Below, piece after piece: positions 62,212-64,000 of a DNA stretch of 64,000 nucleotides. A model generated the notes under the pieces. It did not search any database. It worked only from the letters and a program-made list of their open reading frames with translations, and was not told where the DNA came from. The stretch is from Acanthosepion esculentum (lineage: Eukaryota > Mollusca > Cephalopoda > Sepiida > Sepiidae): the NCBI GenBank assembly GCA_964036315.1, contig OZ038479.1, positions 57,638,246-57,702,245 on the forward strand, given 5' to 3'. The position numbers and the translations under genes were made by a program. Position 1 is the stretch's first letter. Each line of letters starts with the position of its first letter.

Positions 62212-62880
62212 GATGTATATATATTGTCACTATTTTATATTTTTATTTCGAGCATGTGCGTTGTTGGTTTTTGATTTTGCCAATTGCACAGTATAGTAGG
62301 GTCAGTTGGGCAACGTCCACGAGAAAAAGAGCTCCATGCTGCAATTCACTCTGCCAGAAATTTGTAAATTGCATGCTTTACTGCTTGGTATTCGCAACAG
62401 AACCTCAAATATGATGATTTCATAATGTTTCAATGACAATCTGAGTACAGTGCAGAGGATTCGGATAGAGTTTGATGATTTATCCAGTCAACATTATGTT
62501 GTTTGGAGTGATCACTAGTAATGGCGACGTTATGCTCCGTTCATCATCTCAGTGTCTCAGACGCAACACGAAGACCTACATCAAGGTCCTTGAGGACGTA
62601 AGTCTTCCCTGGAACAAGAGGGTGGCTTCTGTAAGAACCTATGTCTAGCAACAGTACTCTGCATCATGCCACACAAGCAGAAGAACCCAGTCATGGCTGT
62701 CAGACATTTTTTGCAACCACAATACCACTTACATCTGCCAACCTAACTCCTCAGACTGTAATAATCCCCTTGATTGTTATGTGTGAGATACAGTTGAGCA
62801 AGAGACAAACAAGACTCCTTGAAACACCAAAAAAAGCTCAATTTTCTTTTTTTGACCTGATATAGATATTTTTATATCAC
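62212..62880 (+). pseudogene. Mariner-like transposase relic
   Basis: The left end TACAGGGTG is at 62,212. Coding remnant 62,496-62,868 reads MLFGVITSNGDVML, then a Tc1/mariner catalytic region with QQYSASCHTSRRTQSWLS and NSSDCNNPLDCYV. In active mariners these are QQD and a single-N DCNPLD, part of the D,D34D triad. Here the second Asp is Tyr, an extra Asn codon is inserted before the third, and two in-frame stops (after RTYV and after DCYV) follow. The helix-turn-helix N-terminus and most of the first half are deleted. It is a dead fragment. Confidence 0.8.
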
Positions 62881-63059
62881 AAAAGAATAAGAAAAACTGG
62901 GGAAGAAAAGAAAAATGTGATAAGTAAATATATGTACCTGTCTGTATAAATGTTATTGTCATGTTTAGCTTGGTCTTCTTCCTTTTATGTGAAGATCATT
63001 TCTTTGCGTTGTTAATAATTTTGTGTTGCATTTGCGGACATGACACTCGGATTTATTTT

Positions 63060-63635
63060 TCCACCTAAAATCCGGGTAGATTGACCCCACACACTAATGT
63101 ACACTGAAAAGCTGACAAAACCTTATAGTCCCTAAAAATTAGAGTCAAAATTTCATTTATAAAAACGTACTATATATTCGTTTTTAAGTAATAATAATTC
63201 TGCAGTAGTCTACTGAAATATTAAACAATAAAGAAAACGAACAGAACAAAATAATTTATTGAACTGTTCTGATTTTAAGACCGGTTCAAATATATGGCAG
63301 ACGGGACTGAGGATTGGTCCGTTTTTATTGATTAGGGACAAATCACAACATACATCTCTACAATTATTCTTGACGATGTTTTTGGTAGTCATTCATTTAA
63401 CGTTCCCAATAAGGAAAAAATACTTTGGTTCTTTTCAAACCAAATTTAAATGGATTGGAATCTTTTTCTTTTCTACCTCCCTGTAAAATGGATGAATACA
63501 TCCATACGGAGAGTTCTGTTGATGCCAAATAATTCTCTTTATTAGAAAATCTTTCAAACATAAACTTTTCTCAAACGTTGATGAAAATTACTGGATTTAA
63601 TGTCTGATTAATTTGAAATTAATCAAAAAATTACT
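63060..63635. repeat. Interspersed repeat family E, copy 2
   Basis: Parallel to 48,130-48,740; it continues at 63,962-64,000 (ATTACTTTCAGTTTAGAAAA versus ATTACTTTCAGTTTAAAATA at 48,724). The copy runs off the window edge. Confidence 0.75.
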
Positions 63636-63961
63636 GTTAATAATTGCAAAAACGCTTGATTCCATTCGTGAAGTTGAATTAAAAAGAATAAAAACTTGTA
63701 ATTCCAACGGATAATTTATTGCTAAAACAGATATATTTCGGAAAGCTTTTGCAATCCTTGATCACTCATGAGAAATAAATGAAACAATGACTAAGCTACA
63801 TTGTATATATTATAAATTCAAATTAACAACAAAAAAAAAAAAAAAATCGATCGAATTCCTGAGATTTAAGCTGGAAGAATTACTTAAAATTTTTATATAT
63901 TTTTAAATATCTGTTTTAACAATAAATTATCCGTTGGAATTACAAGTTTTTATTATTTTTT
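63636..63961. mobile_element. Insertion with ~48-bp inverted arms
   Basis: AAAAATTACT occurs on both sides (63,626-63,635 and 63,962-63,971), and the paralog at 48,720-48,735 is uninterrupted. Inside, AACTTGTAATTCCAACGGAT at about 63,691 and its long extension are mirrored at about 63,907-63,957 with about one mismatch in 48. The arms are not exactly at the ends of the insert. The centre includes a run of about 18 A residues at 63,829-63,846. It is non-coding. Confidence 0.7.
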
Positions 63962-64000
63962 AAAAATTACTTTCAGTTTAGAAAATAGCGAGAAAGCGTC

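Noticed and set aside
48325..63392. Similar minus-strand peptides at 48,325-48,531 and 63,210-63,392 (NGPILSPISHIF, NGPILSPVCHIF)
   Set aside because: The similarity comes from paralogous non-coding repeats; flanking DNA is equally similar and there is no codon-position bias by eye.

Overview
The window looks like animal nuclear DNA, most likely a cephalopod mollusc and probably an octopod. It is strongly AT-rich, gene-poor and packed with broken transposable elements, and its only clear host-type genes are arrays of near-identical C2H2 zinc fingers. That combination is known from octopus genomes. The species call is an inference, because no single-copy host gene is present to confirm it.

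The backbone is a zinc-finger (ZNF) module present four times, always with the ZNF on the minus strand: copy 1 about 2,450-5,100, copy 2 about 16,480-21,690, copy 3 about 32,560-35,165 plus 42,252-44,150, and copy 4 about 51,000-56,150. The copies share non-coding flanks on both sides, so they arose by segmental duplication. Copies 2-4 also carry the same LINE fragment at the same relative place. Copy 4 has the best ORF (52,211-53,941, 20 finger units, 18 canonical). Copy 2 has a 13-finger ORF (18,884-19,951) bounded by stops. Copies 1 and 3 are finger debris. Neither open copy shows an ATG that would start the finger array.

Mobile DNA fills the rest. A nearly complete Ty3/Gypsy-type LTR element (35,166-42,247) sits in copy 3 with two long LTRs, a primer binding site, a polypurine tract and a 4-bp target duplication; its gag and pol are broken, integrase is missing, and it has a third, membrane-anchored ORF. 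Other elements are an older Gypsy pol relic (23,480-26,640) interrupted by a solo LTR and hAT-like coding debris; solo LTRs at 24,205, 42,587 and 60,780; LTR-like pieces at 30,617 and 49,542; LINE fragments at about 5,560, 11,440 and 21,692; a Penelope-like inverted pair flanking a tRNA-derived SINE (46,200-46,720); a non-autonomous hAT element (57,087-58,264) with an 8-bp target duplication; a mariner relic (62,212-62,880); foldback elements at 13,105 and 44,520; and several AT-rich repeat families recurring across the window.

Two signals are less easily explained by ordinary transposon decay. One is a promoter-like module (paired inverted CCAAT boxes, an E2F-type site and a TATA box at near-constant spacing) found at 10,052-10,143, 12,563-12,650 and 57,457-57,555. 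The other is a GC-rich, tandemly duplicated array of short perfect hairpins at 49,775-50,143, with a diverged relative at 60,062-60,181 whose stems differ in sequence but still pair.
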